64,000 nt of DNA. Origin: Phorcus lineatus. Lineage: Eukaryota; Mollusca; Gastropoda; Trochida; Trochidae. Below the pieces are notes generated by a model. That model had not been told where the DNA came from and did no database searches. It was given only the letters and a program-made list of their open reading frames with translations. The position numbers were made by a program, and so were the translations under genes. This document shows, piece by piece, positions 24,422 through 37,742 of the stretch (its first letter is position 1; every line of letters starts with the position of its first letter). The stretch is taken from NCBI GenBank assembly GCA_921293015.1, contig OV121095.1, forward strand, positions 33,701,484-33,765,483, given 5' to 3'.

Positions 24422-26152
24422 CAAAATACAACTTCAGTGGTTATCTTGAATTCAAACTCTAATGCATATCCTGATCTGCTTAGTGTAAAGATTCTGTAGC
24501 TCAGAGGCTCAGAGCTCCAGTTCTCAGTTGTAATTTGTCTTGTCCTTCAGCACAGGGCACTGCCTTGTACCTGTTGGATCTGGAGATATATCTCCTCTCA
24601 TTAGTACTCGTTAGTACCATCCTCCCTCCCCGTCTAACACTTGATGAAAGGAGAGAAGTTTCTAGTGCCAGGACAAGAGCTAGCCTGTCAATCAGTCACC
24701 TTTCACGCTTCCCATTTGAAGGTGCTAATCTTTTAAAATTTTGATTTCTAGCAATTGGGTCATTCTCTTGATAAAGGGTAGATTTAAGCTACATTTCAAA
24801 TATTTTAAATTTCTAAATTTTTTAGTTTGAAACAAAGGATTTCCAGTTCGCTATTAATTTCCTTACAACACTGAACTCTGACCAATGTACCTGTTGAACC
24901 TTGAGGTATCCTCTCTGGATAGTCTGTAGTAGGACCTTGAAAGGGAGAGGGATGGAGCTTACTGCCTTCTGTCAGATACAGAGGTTAAGAATGACCCTCT
25001 ATTTATACAAGCAAGAAGTCTTTGATGAAAAGAGACTACCCTTTGGAATTGCAATGTAAAGTAAAAAAACAATTCATGTGTTTTTCTCAAAGCCTGGTAG
25101 TGAGATTAGAGACTGTAAGTAAGTCTATAGCCTGTAGAGGGAGGATGTATTATCAGATAGGCAGGTGGGATGACAGCTGGGTTCTGGCATCAGTCAAGCA
25201 GAGGAATGGACATACAGAGCACTGAATGTGATAAGACAGATGCTCCTCTAGATTCCAGCTCATCCTACACCTTCTTAGCCTTACACTCAGTCTCTAACCC
25301 TGAACACTCAGGTCAAGACATTCTCTCCCCATTGAGGTAGCTCTATAATAAATTCCTATATTCTAACTTTGTCCTAATATGAGCGTTGCTCTTACTAGAA
25401 GTGTAGAAAATTGATTGATTCTATCCAAATTAATTCAAATCAAATCCTTTGAAAAGCATTTGTTATTTCTATATGTTCAGGGAAAGCCTAAGTTGCAGAC
25501 GTGAAAATTTGCAGATAGTTTGTCCTGCAATATTTTGGGAAACCTGCCGGAAGCACCGAGAAGAGATGCTATTAGGGCAGAGGTTAGTTTAGTATTTTTA
25601 TGACGGAGCTACCCTGTTGAGAGAAAATGAGATCCCTGGTTGGTTATAGCATTGCTTCACTTTTTGTGTCCTCAACAAACCCCAATACTGATCACACCCA
25701 TTGACAGAGAAACCGGGATACCAAATCTTAACTGGGTTTGAAAGAGTGAAAAAGTTTGGGTTAGGCTGAATTCTAAGGTAAATCTTATTATCTTTTATAT
25801 GTTGGTTTTGCATCTCCCTCTCTAAATTAATGAAATGGCTTTATTTCAGGATTTTATAAAGAATATGCCGAAATTAGTTAGTCTTGGGGAAAATTGTATT
25901 GGTCAGGGGGAGAAGTAGTTCCTCTTTTAAATATGAGAATAATCTTTCATGAGATGCATCTGATGATTTTGTGTTCTCAGACAATATTTAGATTTGACTG
26001 TTGCTAAAGATTCATAGGGGAAGATACTCTACCGTCATGAATTTATAGAGTGTATAATTCATTGGTGCAATTCCCACAGGGTTATAGAGGTGGTATATTA
26101 AAGAATGTGTATGAATATAGCTCTCTTCTCTTGTAGATGGGAGAATAATTAA
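24422..26152. other. no gene seen
   Basis: Unremarkable AT-rich DNA, possibly intronic to the downstream NCK gene if its distal first exons are real. Confidence 0.5.
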
Positions 26153-26451
26153 TAATAATAATGATATATAGCAAAGATAATCCATTTATATAGCACATAT
26201 ATGCTCAAAGTTCTCAAATCTATCCTTACGCTGAAGGATTAATACTTTGTTGTACCCTATTAAGCATTTTCATGAGCTAATAGGTCCATTCCAGTGTAAG
26301 GTACCCATTTGTAGAGCTGGTTAGAGTGAGTCCCTGCTTAGGGACACAACACTGCGCAAAACCCAGGTCACAAATGTTTGTTTTGCTTATGGGATTTGAA
26401 CCCAGACCATAGTTGTTGGAGACCAGCATACTAACCACTACACGTCAAAGC
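26153..26451 (-). mobile_element. tRNA-derived SINE, copy 1
   Basis: Read on the minus strand, the right end is tRNA-like (TGTAGTGGTTAGTATGCTGG as box A, GGGTTCAAATCC as box B). A conserved body and an ATT-repeat tail (TAATAATAATAATG on the plus strand) follow. The body shares 'ATGCTCAAAG' and 'GGTACCCAT' segments with the copy at 32021. Non-autonomous; needs LINE machinery. Confidence 0.75.
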
Positions 26452-27668
26452 AGCAGATAAATGGTTAAAAATCCATAAGTTGAACATCATGATGTTTGAG
26501 TAGAGTTGAGGTCACCCAACTTGTTAAACATGAATAAATTTTTTATTATCATTCAATAATCTTAACTTAAACCAGGTCGACCAGAGGACTTTCAACAACA
26601 ACCAAAACCAAAAAATGCCCTCATAATACTCAAAACTGAACACCAATATCAGCAATTTTTCTTTGAATAAAAAAGTTCCACATACAAGCTTTCTTTCAAG
26701 TGGGTAGAAGTCGTCTATTTGAAGAAACTGATTTTCAGTTAAATCTGACTGGTCAAGTACTTTTCTCTGCAACAGGTGGCGTGTTCTGTGGGGCCTGCAC
26801 TCAGTGGTGAACTGAGTCTGTCTGTAGCATGTGGTGTTGTGAGTCATACTTCTCCTAAGGAATCCCTATGGTAATCACTGATGACCCAGTTCCTTACAGC
26901 TTCCCTCTCTCACACCTCTTTCGTCTACTGGACTCACCAACTAATTGGAAATAGGTTTTTGTGGTGGAATAGGATATTTGTTTACATCTTTGATTATTAA
27001 GTGATAACTAATTATTTTGGTGTTGTCGGCTCATAAATAATTTAAGAAGGGGTAACAGATGTTATTGGAAATAGCAACAAATTCTTAATAATAATTTTGG
27101 GGTATTAGTTTGCTAGACAGGTGAAGAATATATTTCTCCCAAACTGCTGTTCCCTTCAAGCTGAATGTGTGGGAAAGTGTATTTAGTAATGAATAAATAG
27201 TGACAGATATACATTACTGTATAGAATAGCATCAGAGCTAGGGCAGTACTTGATAGAAACCCACTGTATACTGGTGTAGGTCTGATAGGTAATACAGACT
27301 CAGTGTGGACAAGAGAGGTGTTAAGTGATGGACAGCCACAGCTCTGACCTCCTTGACCCATGGTCAAACACTTGCATCCTTGGTACTTTTTTCTTGATAA
27401 GCTATACACTCATCAAATATTTCTGTGCATAAAAAACCCATTCGGATTTTAGATGCTGCTATTACTGTTAAAACCTCACATGTCCCAGTGTTTGAATGTT
27501 GCCAATGATTTAACTTTGTACATTAAGTTAATGCTTTGAAATTTAATTTTCTTGAAAAATTTGACGTGAGAGATTTTTCCATGACTTTTTCTGATTAAAC
27601 ATCACCTCTTTCACTTGTCCATAAATTTCACACATTCAAGCCATTTGTCTACTAATTTCAAACTTGTC
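26452..27668. other. no gene seen
   Basis: No supported exon. The minus-strand open frame at 26524-26847 has no known motif and no splice partners. Confidence 0.5.
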
Positions 27669-27975
27669 GTGGGGGCGGGGTAGCACAGTTGTTAGTCCAA
27701 TCGGCTTCTGATCAAGATGTGTGGGCTGTAAATCTCGGCTAGGGCTAGGTAACTTTGTCATCAGTAGAGAACTGTTCTACATTTGGTAGGGTTTGGGTGT
27801 CATGCTACACTAAATATCAGCCCAGTACCACCATGGTTCTCTAGTTACAGTCGATGCTTGCAGGTTTCAACGCCATTCATACCCACCATTGTGTTGCTGG
27901 CTTTCTCCTTGTAATAATACTAGCAGCCGTGAAATACTCGTGAAAGCAACACCAAATCACCTCACCACAAGCTTG
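27669..27975 (+). mobile_element. tRNA-derived SINE, second family
   Basis: Head GGGGCGGGGTAGCACAGTTG is tRNA-like (box A region TAGCACAGTTGTTAG), with a decayed box B near GGGCTGTAAATCTCGGC. The body of about 220 bases follows (CACCATGGTTCTCTAGTTAC). It is unrelated in sequence to the SINE at 26153. The 3' boundary is approximate. Confidence 0.6.
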
Positions 27976-28109
27976 TCTAGATTCCCCGACACCTACAAGT
28001 TCATCCCTGTAAACAAATCTTCATCACTTCCCCTCCATCATCAGTAACCCCTCTCTGAGTGTCCCATAGAGACCAAAATGTCTACTTGAAGCTGAATTTG
28101 ATTCTTTGG

Positions 28110-28130
28110 GTTTCCATGGAAACGGAAGTA
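28110..28130 (+). promoter_or_regulatory. candidate promoter motifs upstream of a distal NCK first exon
   Basis: A perfect 14-bp palindrome, GTTTCCATGGAAAC, at 28110-28123 is followed at once by CGGAAGT, an ETS-type binding core. The palindrome is close to but not identical with the RFX X-box. Both lie 50-70 bases before the ATG at 28179. Function is inferred. Confidence 0.3.
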
Positions 28131-28178
28131 CTATATCTGCAGAAGTGATGCCAGAGTAAACTTGTAAGGTCGGGTCTG

Positions 28179-28332
28179 ATGACTGTGATAAGACTCCACC
28201 CTCATGTTTTCTCAGTAAAAAAACTTGATGCGGATGGGATGGTTTTTGCTAGATGCAGACACTTTTCTTTCTTTTGCCCCGCTGTGAGAAATATGGAAAC
28301 AAGGAATCTGTTTTTCACAGGCTTGTTTTTAG
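28179..28332 (+). CDS. candidate alternative first coding exon of NCK (distal)
   Basis: The ATG at 28179 opens a 51-codon frame (MTVIRLHPHVFSV... ending FTGLFL) plus one base, then a strong donor (TTAG|GTAAGG). That is phase 1, as required by the NCK exon acceptor at 40895/40896. Joining gives a D, then EDPMVGCCK and the usual MAEEV start. A 12.6-kb intron is implied. Chance phase agreement is one in three, so support is modest. Confidence 0.25.
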
Positions 28333-30483
28333 GTAAGGAGCAACTGGTGGTATTTATAAGGTGATGGTGTTTATGTTGCTGTCTCCTCGCTTGTCTGTCT
28401 ATGAATACGTTTTCTTGCAAGTTTGCCAGTTTTTACTCGGATTCATGGTAGGACTAGAGATCTGGTGAATGTAAAGGGAGATTTTATCAGAGAGTTTCTC
28501 TGAGTCGATTTCTGTCTTAAAGTTGAAAAGTTTCATGAGTATTTCAATTGGATGCTGTTTTGAATATGTCTTGGCCCCTTTTTCGATGGTGTCATTCATG
28601 GTGAAATTGTCAATTCTTTGAGATGAGAGTCGTAAGCTACCTGATTGAGCCTTTACATTTAACAAGAAATCCCTCCCTTTTTTCGACCACTGTGAATTCC
28701 TTTGTTCCATCAAAGACAATGTGTATTTTTAGCTAATATATTTCTGATATTTGAACAATACTTGATGCAAGTTAAGTGTTTTGTTCAACAGGGTGATACA
28801 GTATACCTCTACCTTCTAAATCTAGTAGTTATACATGTTTTGTACAACACTGGGTGGACAATCTTCTGGAAGTGTAACTAGGTTATAAACGCGAAATCAG
28901 TAAACAGCAACTGGTATGGTAATAGAAATATTATTGATTAGTTAATAGAACAAAAAAGCTCATGAAATTGAAGACTAGGATAATGCTTAGAAATGTTACA
29001 TCAATTTTTATGACATTGACATTTATATTGACATATGTTAATTGTATGTTATTACTTGAATCGTTAATAACTGACGTGAAATCAAAGCTAGACCAATCTG
29101 TTTTGAACCGAAAATGTGCAATCCAAGGAAAAAGGCATCGATTCACCAAGATTGAGTAAATCATTTATGTAGAAAGCCTTGCATGTTGAGTAATTGCTAG
29201 TCCCAGTAGAATTGATTTTTAACAGCACTCATTTCTCACTTTAGGCTCTTGAATTTTTCACCCTATCAAGGGGAAAAAAGTTTTCTTTTGGTTTCAAACC
29301 AGTACAAAAGAAAAAAGAATAAGGGTGTATAGTGTTTTAAACATGTTTTAGAAGATCTTAGATTTTTAATGCTTTTAACCCTTTTGCTGAGGTCAACAAT
29401 TTATTTATTGCAAGTGACCACTGACCTATCCCAGCTTTTCGAGTAAATTGGTTGCTGTGAATGTTTTTAATTGATTAATTTAACAGTTAAAGTGTAATAT
29501 AAAATTATGATCTTGTGAGAAACAAAGAATGAAATCTTAGCGTTACATCACATGATCTCTGTAGAAAAGAGAGTATAGATAATTTTCAAGCTAGGGCAAC
29601 AGCAAAATTATAATAAACATTTGATTACACATTGTCTTGATTGGTTTTCAAAGTGCTGACTCGGCTATGACTCTTGACTATTGCTGATGCAGCCGAGGTC
29701 TCCACCTCCCTCGAACCAGGAAATGGAAACACTGTGTCCCGTGGGCAGTGTGTCCAGTCAGACAGGTGACTCACCCACTCTTTATCACCCCAGCCTTTGA
29801 TGTGGTCACTTCATTCTACCACTTCCTTGTTTTGTGATGGGAGAAAGGCTTGAAGTACAAAATAATTATACAAAATACTAACCTCATGTTGTTTAGGCTG
29901 GTTTCAGGTCATTGAGAGGGCAAGAAGGTGACGTTAGTCACATTATGATCTTGTGATATTCTCTATATTTTAGCTTGGGCTGCTGAATTTCGCCTAAATG
30001 AAACTACGAGAATGATGAGATGTTTTATGTATGCCTTCTGTTGTTTACCAATCAGATCAGCTTATTTTCATTTGGGACACAAGACAAGAAAATATACACT
30101 CGGATCATATTTAGGTATTCTTAAATTATTATGTGTCAAACAAAGAAATCATCTGATCAGCGTCAAAGTCAGAGATTGAAGTGGCTGTAGTGGACTTCAT
30201 GCGTCTGCTCTGCTGTGTGATGGAATCGCTCAACGTGAATTTTCATTTTTCTCTCAATGAAGGAACAAAACATCTCTTGACCATAATCAACCGAATCAAC
30301 ACATACGGTTCAAGGTCAAGGATGGCTCTGTATGTGTGAAGACCAATTTGCCGCCAGTTCCTCTCATTTGACCCCAGTGAAATGAAAATAACTTCAGTTC
30401 ACTGAATTCATGTCTCCTGGTGTTTTGTGTGACTGGACAGTGGTACTCCCAATGGACATATTCCAGTTGATATTATTGCAGAA
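28333..30483. other. no gene seen; possible NCK intron
   Basis: AT-rich, with no supported exon or clear repeat. Confidence 0.45.
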
Positions 30484-30556
30484 ATGGCAACACTTTTGTC
30501 TTTGAAGAGAAAGCTAAGGTCTGCCTGGTCGTATCTTGTCGATATCTGTCATTTAC
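30484..30556 (+). CDS. candidate alternative first coding exon of NCK
   Basis: The ATG at 30484 (context GAAATGG, favourable) opens 24 codons, MATLLSLKRKLRSAW then SYLVDICHL, plus one base. It ends at a consensus donor C|GTAAGT. Phase 1 matches the NCK acceptor at 40896, giving H then EDPMVGCCK and MAEEV. The frame is also open upstream of the ATG as far as a TGA at 30430. Basic residues near the start and a hydrophobic stretch could alter membrane association, but this is inference. Confidence 0.35.
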
Positions 30557-30718
30557 GTAAGTTGTCATTTTTCATTTGAAACTTCTTGCCCGGAGTACAA
30601 AGTAATTTAGTGTTTTATTACAAAAATATTGTTGTAACACTTCTAGTTGTATCACCAAATATGAACTGTAAATCTGCTTATAAATATATAAATGTTAAGT
30701 TTGTCTGATAGTCCTTTT

Positions 30719-30779
30719 CCCGCCATTAGTGGCTGAAACATTGTTGAAGCGGCGCTTAACAATAATGCATTCATTCATG
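30719..30779 (-). mobile_element. short CGCCGC-type interspersed element, minus orientation
   Basis: On the minus strand it reads ATGAATGAATGC... GCGCCGCTTCAACAATG, then CAGCCACTAATGGCGG. The copy at 54188 has the same layout in plus orientation: tandem GAGT/GAAT start, CGCCGCTT, CAGTATT, CAGCCATTAGCGGCG. Confidence 0.6.
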
Positions 30780-32020
30780 TTTCCCCCTTCCCATTGATTG
30801 GTTCTTTTCTTCTTTAAGTTATGATATCTGTAGTGTTGTTCCTGGAGTGGAGAAAATTGCCCTGCTTGGTGTCCTTTGAAGTTTTGTGATGTAAGATATC
30901 TTTACCATTCTAGGGTCCCATCAGTTGAGATTTGACCCAAACGAACCTAGGAACAACACTGTATAAAACATCTGAATGTACACTTTCAGCAATGGTTCAG
31001 CATTAATATAAAAGCTTAAAGGTATAAAAAAAAGTCCAAGAATTTGAAGTTTTAAGAAGTTCTTCTCAAACACAACATATATTTCAATAATAGCAGGTTT
31101 ATATAAAGGAATGATGTACCTTGTTTGTTTTTAGCAGAGGTTCAAGGCAGCATTGTCATTTTCTTGGATTCTTGTCTTATCCTTGCCTTGCCATGGGTGA
31201 AATTACCTCCAGGTTCTAGACTCTTTGCAATTTGACGCCACCTCTACTTTCATTTCAGCTTGACTGGATAAGACTAACTTAAGAACGAGCCTTGAATATA
31301 AAAAACTGCAAGGGTGAAAAAAATTTCAGATTCTAAAAGTCAAATCGTTACCTGCCTATCTCAGATACTGTCGTGTCATGTTTATGCGGAAAAGTTAAAC
31401 TTGTTTAATACCATGTATTATGTCACAACAGTTTGCATTTGTAATAAAAATTGTATAAAATAGAATTCATGTAGCATCCTTCTTGGCTTACGTTGGATTT
31501 ACAGATGTTTTCCCTAGTTTGGAAAGTTTTATTCATTATAAGACTTTTGATGACAAGTAAGATATCAATCATGTGAGAATATTTTCCTTGTTTATTTAAC
31601 CTAGTTATGACAATTTGTTTTAACTGGAAAGTGTCAGAAACAATTGTATAGTGATGGATGGGAATCGTTTGCAGCTAATTCAATAAGTTCAATCTCTAGT
31701 GCAGACATCACTGTTGCTAATTGACCATTGTTTCAATGGAATATCATCTTTCTTCCTCTTTGGTGTCATAAAAGAATGTTAGTGACTTAACTGAGACAGG
31801 TCATCCAGAGGAAAGAGGGAAGTTTTCGACCAATTTAATTCGATGCATTTATGACTCTCCAAGGTCATATGACACACTTGCTCATGTGGTAATATTTATA
31901 TATCACGCCTATAGTGGAAACATTGAGCTCCCCTGCTTCAGCTACAGCACAAATTTTGATGAAGATGAAGAGGGATCACCTCCAATAACCATGTTGAATA
32001 ACCCAGTATTTATCATGTAA
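30780..32020. other. no gene seen
   Basis: AT-rich; possible NCK intron. Confidence 0.45.
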
Positions 32021-32347
32021 TAGTAAAATAATAGTAATGTTTCTATGGTGCCTTTTTCCATTTACTAATACATGCTCAAAGCGCTACATATATCATTGCT
32101 CTGAAGGAAATGTACTTTCAAAGCAGCTACTTAGTGGTAAGTGTGACTGTGTAGGTGCGTACATCCCTGTTTTCAGGTACCCATTTTAACAGCAGGGTGG
32201 ACTGAGTGCAATGTAGATGAAGTGCCTGGCCAAAGGACACAACATATTTAGGGACACAGGTCTCAAAATTTTGGTGTCTGCCCTTGGATTTGAACCCTGG
32301 CCTTAAGGGTGAGAGGCCAGCATGCAAACCACTACACCACTCTGCTC
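32021..32347 (-). mobile_element. tRNA-derived SINE, copy 2
   Basis: The minus strand begins with a tRNA-like head (GTGTAGTGGTTTGCATGCTGG, then GGGTTCAAATCC), followed by the same body as the copy at 26153 (AAGGACACAAC, GGTACCCA, TGCTCAAAG in plus orientation) and an AT-rich tail with TAATAG units. Confidence 0.78.
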
Positions 32348-33249
32348 AATATCAGTTCCAATCTTTATGTCGACTTGGTAATAATTCTATAATTACATCT
32401 TCATTCAACCATCTTTATTTATGGTGTTGAATCTTGTATGTGGTCCTATATTGATTTATGGAGGATAATTTGGAAGTTTCCATGTATTACTCATCAGCCT
32501 GGTGTATGAGTCGTATTTGTTGGGAATGTTTTTGCGTTAAATATAGTGTGAATTTATCACTAAACCGAGCGATGTGGATTTCCTGTTATGATGACTGTGT
32601 AAACTCTTCGCCATTCCTTGTGGTTTTTCTGTAAAGGTTTGTTGTCATTATTCTCATTCATATATTTATATATTTTTTGTTAATTTATATATATGAAATT
32701 AGACAAGCAATAGTTTCCTAGTTGTCGATTGCCTGGTGGACCTTATTTCAGTTTCGTATATAAAGGGAAATTGTGAATTTTTAAAATAAATTTTCTTATT
32801 CATGAAATCATTAATGTCTTGGCCATTATTTTCAAGACACGTCATTTATATATATCGAAGCGTCAATCAAGACTACAGTTAGCAATATTTTCATAATTCA
32901 TTCCTCAATTTTCAGATGTGCAGGATTATCTGATTCACAATAAATCATCCCTACAGACCTTTAATTATTTTCAAAATGCATTTGTTACTGGTTTCTAGGG
33001 GTCAAAGGGTTAATTTATATCAATTTTGTCATTAACATCGATTGCAAATCATATGCGTTAGCTTATACTGTAGAATGTTGTTTGAAGAGATTAACATGCC
33101 TTCATTATATTGTTAACAAGTTGAAAACATTCCCAGTTGCTGCCATGTTTGACCAGACACCTCAAATGTTTTGTGCTCACTGAGTCTATAGGATGAGTAA
33201 ATTGTTCCACAAATCTTGTTGTCAAGAAACAGTGTCTAAAAAATTTCTG
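32348..33249. other. no gene seen
   Basis: AT-rich with short TATATA tracts near 32660-32690 and 32848-32855. Confidence 0.5.
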
Positions 33250-33402
33250 CAGTGGTAGACCAAGGAATTTTGAAGAGGGCAGGGGGGCTTACCTTTTGCA
33301 ATGGGGGAGGGGTTTCGTTGTTTGACAGTAGATTTTTTAAAAACAAAATTTCAAAGAGGGGATCAAACACCCCGGAAACCTTTCCCTCTGGATCCGCCAT
33401 TG
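33250..33402. mobile_element. hAT-like MITE, CAGTGGCGGATCC family
   Basis: Left end CAGTGGTAGACCAAGG; right end inverted CAATGGCGGATCCAGAGGG. The interior has a G-rich left half and C-rich right half. The copy at 61387 shares the terminus. CAG-type TIRs are typical of hAT. No clear target duplication. Confidence 0.6.
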
Positions 33403-35988
33403 CTTTATACAAATGTTTAATAAATTGTTAATAAAGAAAATGTTGTTCAAGTCACCTTTTCTTCATCTGACTTTCAAATTTATAAATTGTATGAAAATAT
33501 AAAAAGGAACTTAAAATGATTTAGTCCTGTCAAATTTGAAAGAAAATAATGTACCCTATAAATATTCAATCTTGCTTTTCAAACATGAAAATCCTTCAAA
33601 CAGCAAAAAAATTCAAATGTTGCTGATTTGCAACTTTAGGAAGTGATTAAGCTTTAATGGTACTGGCTTTTCTCAGTTTGGACACGTAGATCGATGTTTT
33701 TTGGTTTGGTTTGTAATGATTTAACAACAATCCTGTCAGGTAATAACTGTCTGGATAAAATGTTCAGCGGAAAGAAACCAGACTCAAAGCTCAACCGAAG
33801 AATTATCAAGCAGTGCTTTACAAGTTCTGTGGCATAAATCGATATTTATTTTGTCCATGATGTATTGGTCAGGACAAAAAAACATTTTTATTTCATAATT
33901 TCCACAATTTGTCTTTTTCATCCTGAAAACAGAGAAAGTGCTCTACTTGAAACAGAGGTTGTATGGGAAGAAGTAATAGTGACCTCTATGATAGGAGAGA
34001 ATGGTGGAAACCAAACCACATTGTTTTGTCTCCTTTCCTTTTGGAGAGTACCATGAAATGGAATAATTTTTAACATTTGACTTGCACAGTAGTCGCAACA
34101 ATGATGTCTTTGGTCTTTTCTGGGAATTTTTCATGCCATAAATCTTATCATTTTCCCTTTTACTTTGTGAATTGCTCGGTTATATGATATTGGTTGATAC
34201 TTTTGTTGCCTTTTGCATGTCTGAAAAGAGGTATAGCCACTGGATTCAGTAGAACATCTCAATGCTTTATTTAAGCCAATAAGGATCCATGTTTTCTCTA
34301 TGGGTCATCTTACTATTGTTAAAGGTGAACTTTGTTTCAAATGAAACCAGCAGCTCTGGTACTGCCTATAGTCTGATAACCTTCACAGAACAATGGTCAT
34401 TTAAAAATACCTATTTGAGTACGCCCTGCAGTAAGACCTGCATAGTTTTCAACTTCTGCTACAGGAAGGAAACAGTCTGAAAATTTATCGGTTTTGGTCA
34501 AATTACCAAATTTGGAATTCTAATCTAGAAAGGAAATCATGGCACTACTTAAGCACTTTCACACCAAATCTAAAGTCTCCTTTTCATACAGATCTGTCTA
34601 CAAGTTCTATTTGAGGTCTGTTTTTGTGAAATATTTAATATCAACTCCTTTTTCTTCATCACCATGTTGTATGAGAGGCTAAGCATCTAATCCAACCCTT
34701 TGTGTTCAAGAAAAAAGGAAGTTTCATTATTCCAAGATGTTTCTTTCTGATAGAACAGCAATTCTCTATTGTAATCCAGGTTCTGTTGCATAGCGTCCCA
34801 CGGACCATAGAACTGATGCATCATGTATTAGATGCAGCATCAGACAACTTACACGACACAATTCTGCATGGGAGATAAAATCTTGCATAACATATTGATT
34901 TTGTGGCTCTTTTATCGAGTTGGACAGGTTTTTGCTTAAAAGATTGCTGGAAGTGTCGTCAGCGGAAGTCTTGAATTCATACTTCAATAATACATTTTAT
35001 GAAAAAATATTTTATAAAATAAATTGTTTGACTAGGACCAGTTTGAACAACATATATATTCTCACATTAAATTGATTATATTATTTGTATTTTTGAGCCT
35101 AAAACAGATGACATTTATCAATGGTTTTGTAAATAATTAAGGTGTTTATGTTATTAATTATCACTTCAGTAATATATGTTTATGAAAAGTTAATAGTTTT
35201 TGTTAACACTTTTGTTGGCAATATGCAAATCTCCATTATTTAGTCATAGCTTCTTGACACTTGAAAGTGCTGTACTAAATATTTGAGGTACAGCAGTAAT
35301 AGCATATGATTTTCGGTGGTTTATCAATATTTTCCCCACACTAGATCTCCTGCATTTAACATCAGTTGCCAATATCTATCAAGAGTAAAATGAGTAAACT
35401 AAGGAAATTTGATATTCCAACAAATATATTCTAGAAACCTATCATTTAAGTTTTTAGTTTAAAAAAAAATTAAACTCATTTTTATCAAAACATCTCCAAA
35501 AGTAACTTTGAGCCTTGCTGAGTTAAAAATGATTAATAGATGAATTTTTTAACAGCTAGTTTAATACTTATTTGTATTCAGTGACACTGATAGGTATTTT
35601 AGTATATCGATGACATCAGGTGTAAATATGATACACAGGTGTGTCAACAGAGTGTTGCATTACAACAGGTGACAAGCACTGTTTGAACAGATCATACTTC
35701 AGCTATGCCTAATGTCTGTGCAGGAAACTAAAAACAAGCTTGAAATTGTTATTACACAGGCTCAATAGCCATTTTACAGCCGAAAAAATCATTATGGGTA
35801 GTGGAACATCTTATGAAGTGACTAGACCGACCAATTTTGTTAACTCTTTGGTGACCTGCTGAGAGTCATCATGGATCTTCTCTTTGCAAACTTTTACAAT
35901 AGGCAGAGGGTTGTGTGTGTGAGTCAAAACATTCAGTTTTCAATCGGAGGATTTCACAGAGGAAACTTGGAATATTTGTCAAGCAGCT
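33403..35988. other. no gene seen
   Basis: Several open frames of about 60 codons but none with motifs or matching splice sites. Confidence 0.5.
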
Positions 35989-36290
35989 AAAGGGTTATGG
36001 TGACTGAATAATTTTCACCAAGCATTCTAATAGTACTAGAATGAACCACACAGGTTCCCCATGGATGTTTCCATAAATTTGTTTGATAGTGTTCCCCTTA
36101 ACTCACCCTACAGACAAAGGGTCATGGGGATTCTGAATAATTATTATCACCAAGCTTGGTGACAGACCATTGGTTGATGAATTAACCAACACAAGTTGCC
36201 CATCATAATAATTTTTTTTGAAGTTCGTTTGCTAGGGTCCCCCTTCTCTCCCCCAGCAGGTGAAGGGTTAAGGTTAATGACTAGCTATAA
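35989..36290 (+). repeat. diverged ~127-bp tandem repeat
   Basis: Copy 1 starts AAAGGGTTATGGTGACTGAA at 35989 and copy 2 AAAGGGTCATGGGGATTCTG at 36116. Both continue with CACCAAGC, then TGAATTAACCA/GAACCACACAGGTT-like and GTCCCCCTT/GTTCCCCTTA-like segments. A third partial copy begins near 36262 (AAGGGTTAAGG). Copies are about 70-75 percent alike by eye. Confidence 0.55.
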
Positions 36291-37742
36291 GCCTGAATCA
36301 GAACAGTTACTCACAGGCTTAGCTCAGTTTGGCTTGGAGCAAGTTTCTACCTTGTCCAGAGGATTAGCTGGACGTTTGACCACTGTCCAAACCTATGACT
36401 CATTGGGCTTACTGTGGACGTTTACATCAGTGAATGTGTGTCAACTATTAGACCAGAATACACACTGGATAATCATTGCAGCTTGGCAGGGAAGTGATGT
36501 TTTCTTGCTGGATAGTTGTAATGGAGTTTTCTTTTTCTGAGGATTGTTGACGTTTTACCTTGGTGTCTGGATTTATGAGAGAATTCAAGGAAATGGTTCT
36601 TTGACACAGTTAACTTCGTGAACTTTCACTTCCTTAACTCTGATTTTTGGGTGAAAGTGAATAGGCGATATAATCAATGGATACTGAAATCATTGCAGGG
36701 TGAAAGAGTTCTTTCGTCTGACTTTTGTGCTCTGTGTAAACTTTTTTTGTTTGAAGTTCTGATCCAAATAGGGTATATTGAAATACATTACTGTTTTCAT
36801 TTTAAGTGGAATACAGATATTGATTTGTATGCTCTGAGTTTGTCAAATTTCATCTCCTTTACTCTAACTTTTTCCACAGTGAGCATCCAATGGAAATGAA
36901 TTATTCAGGAAATAAGGAAGTGGAAGTATTACTGATAGTTGACTTTTGCTACAGTATATATATACTAGGTGTAAGCAAAAGCACATGGATGACCAGTGAG
37001 ATATTTGATATCTAGAAGAATATGCTGAACAAATAAGAGCTATAGATATGTTTGAGAAGTAAGGATGGATGATGACTGGTCAGTACTAAGCGAACAGGAA
37101 AACATTACACCATGAGTCATTCAGTTTGGGCTGGACAGATACCACATACACTTGTTGATTCAATAAGGATAAATTCAGTGCAATTTTCTTAAACACTGGA
37201 TAATATGAAATCCGAGCTATGTTTTCCCTGGTCATATTTCATACATGTTCAATATATAAGTAGAACTCTGTAGCACAACTGGATACAGTTTTATTCGGAT
37301 TATGACTTGAATTTTGACATATACACTTCTTCAGTATGAATGAACACTGAACAACTTCAATAAGAATGGAGGATACTTTTACATTGAGATGATCTTGAAA
37401 TAACCCGGCCAGGATGCTCTTGTTTCTTGTTGATTCCATGAAGATGTTTTCCATGTGTTGAGGACTGAAATTCATTGACATTCAACATTGTGAACAAATT
37501 TAATTCAATTTTATTCAGTTGGTCAGTCATTTATTCAAAGCACTTGAAGATTATGGAGAGTTATGTGGCAGAAAGCTGTGGATATGCAAAATTGTGGTGA
37601 AGGATTTTGAATTATATCAGTTTTGCTCTCGTCATTTACTGAACGTTTTCATTAAAAAATGATTGATATTGTTTTGGTAACCTGGGATGATGTTCAGAAA
37701 TTACATTTTGATATGGAGAGAATTGGCTGAAGAGAAATCACC
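36291..37742. other. no gene seen
   Basis: A 114-codon open frame across 36196-36540 overlaps the repeat and has no recognisable domain. Confidence 0.45.

Noticed and set aside
26524..26847. 107-codon minus-strand frame with aromatic-rich C-terminus
   Set aside because: No signal peptide, no family motif and no exon context. The W/F-rich end comes from an AAACCA/AACCAA-rich plus strand.
27669..27745. Possible functional tRNA gene
   Set aside because: Box A is recognisable but box B is decayed and no cloverleaf acceptor stem closes. The downstream body shows it is a SINE head.
36196..36540. 114-codon plus-strand frame
   Set aside because: It starts inside the diverged 127-bp repeat, has no recognisable domain, and lacks splice partners.
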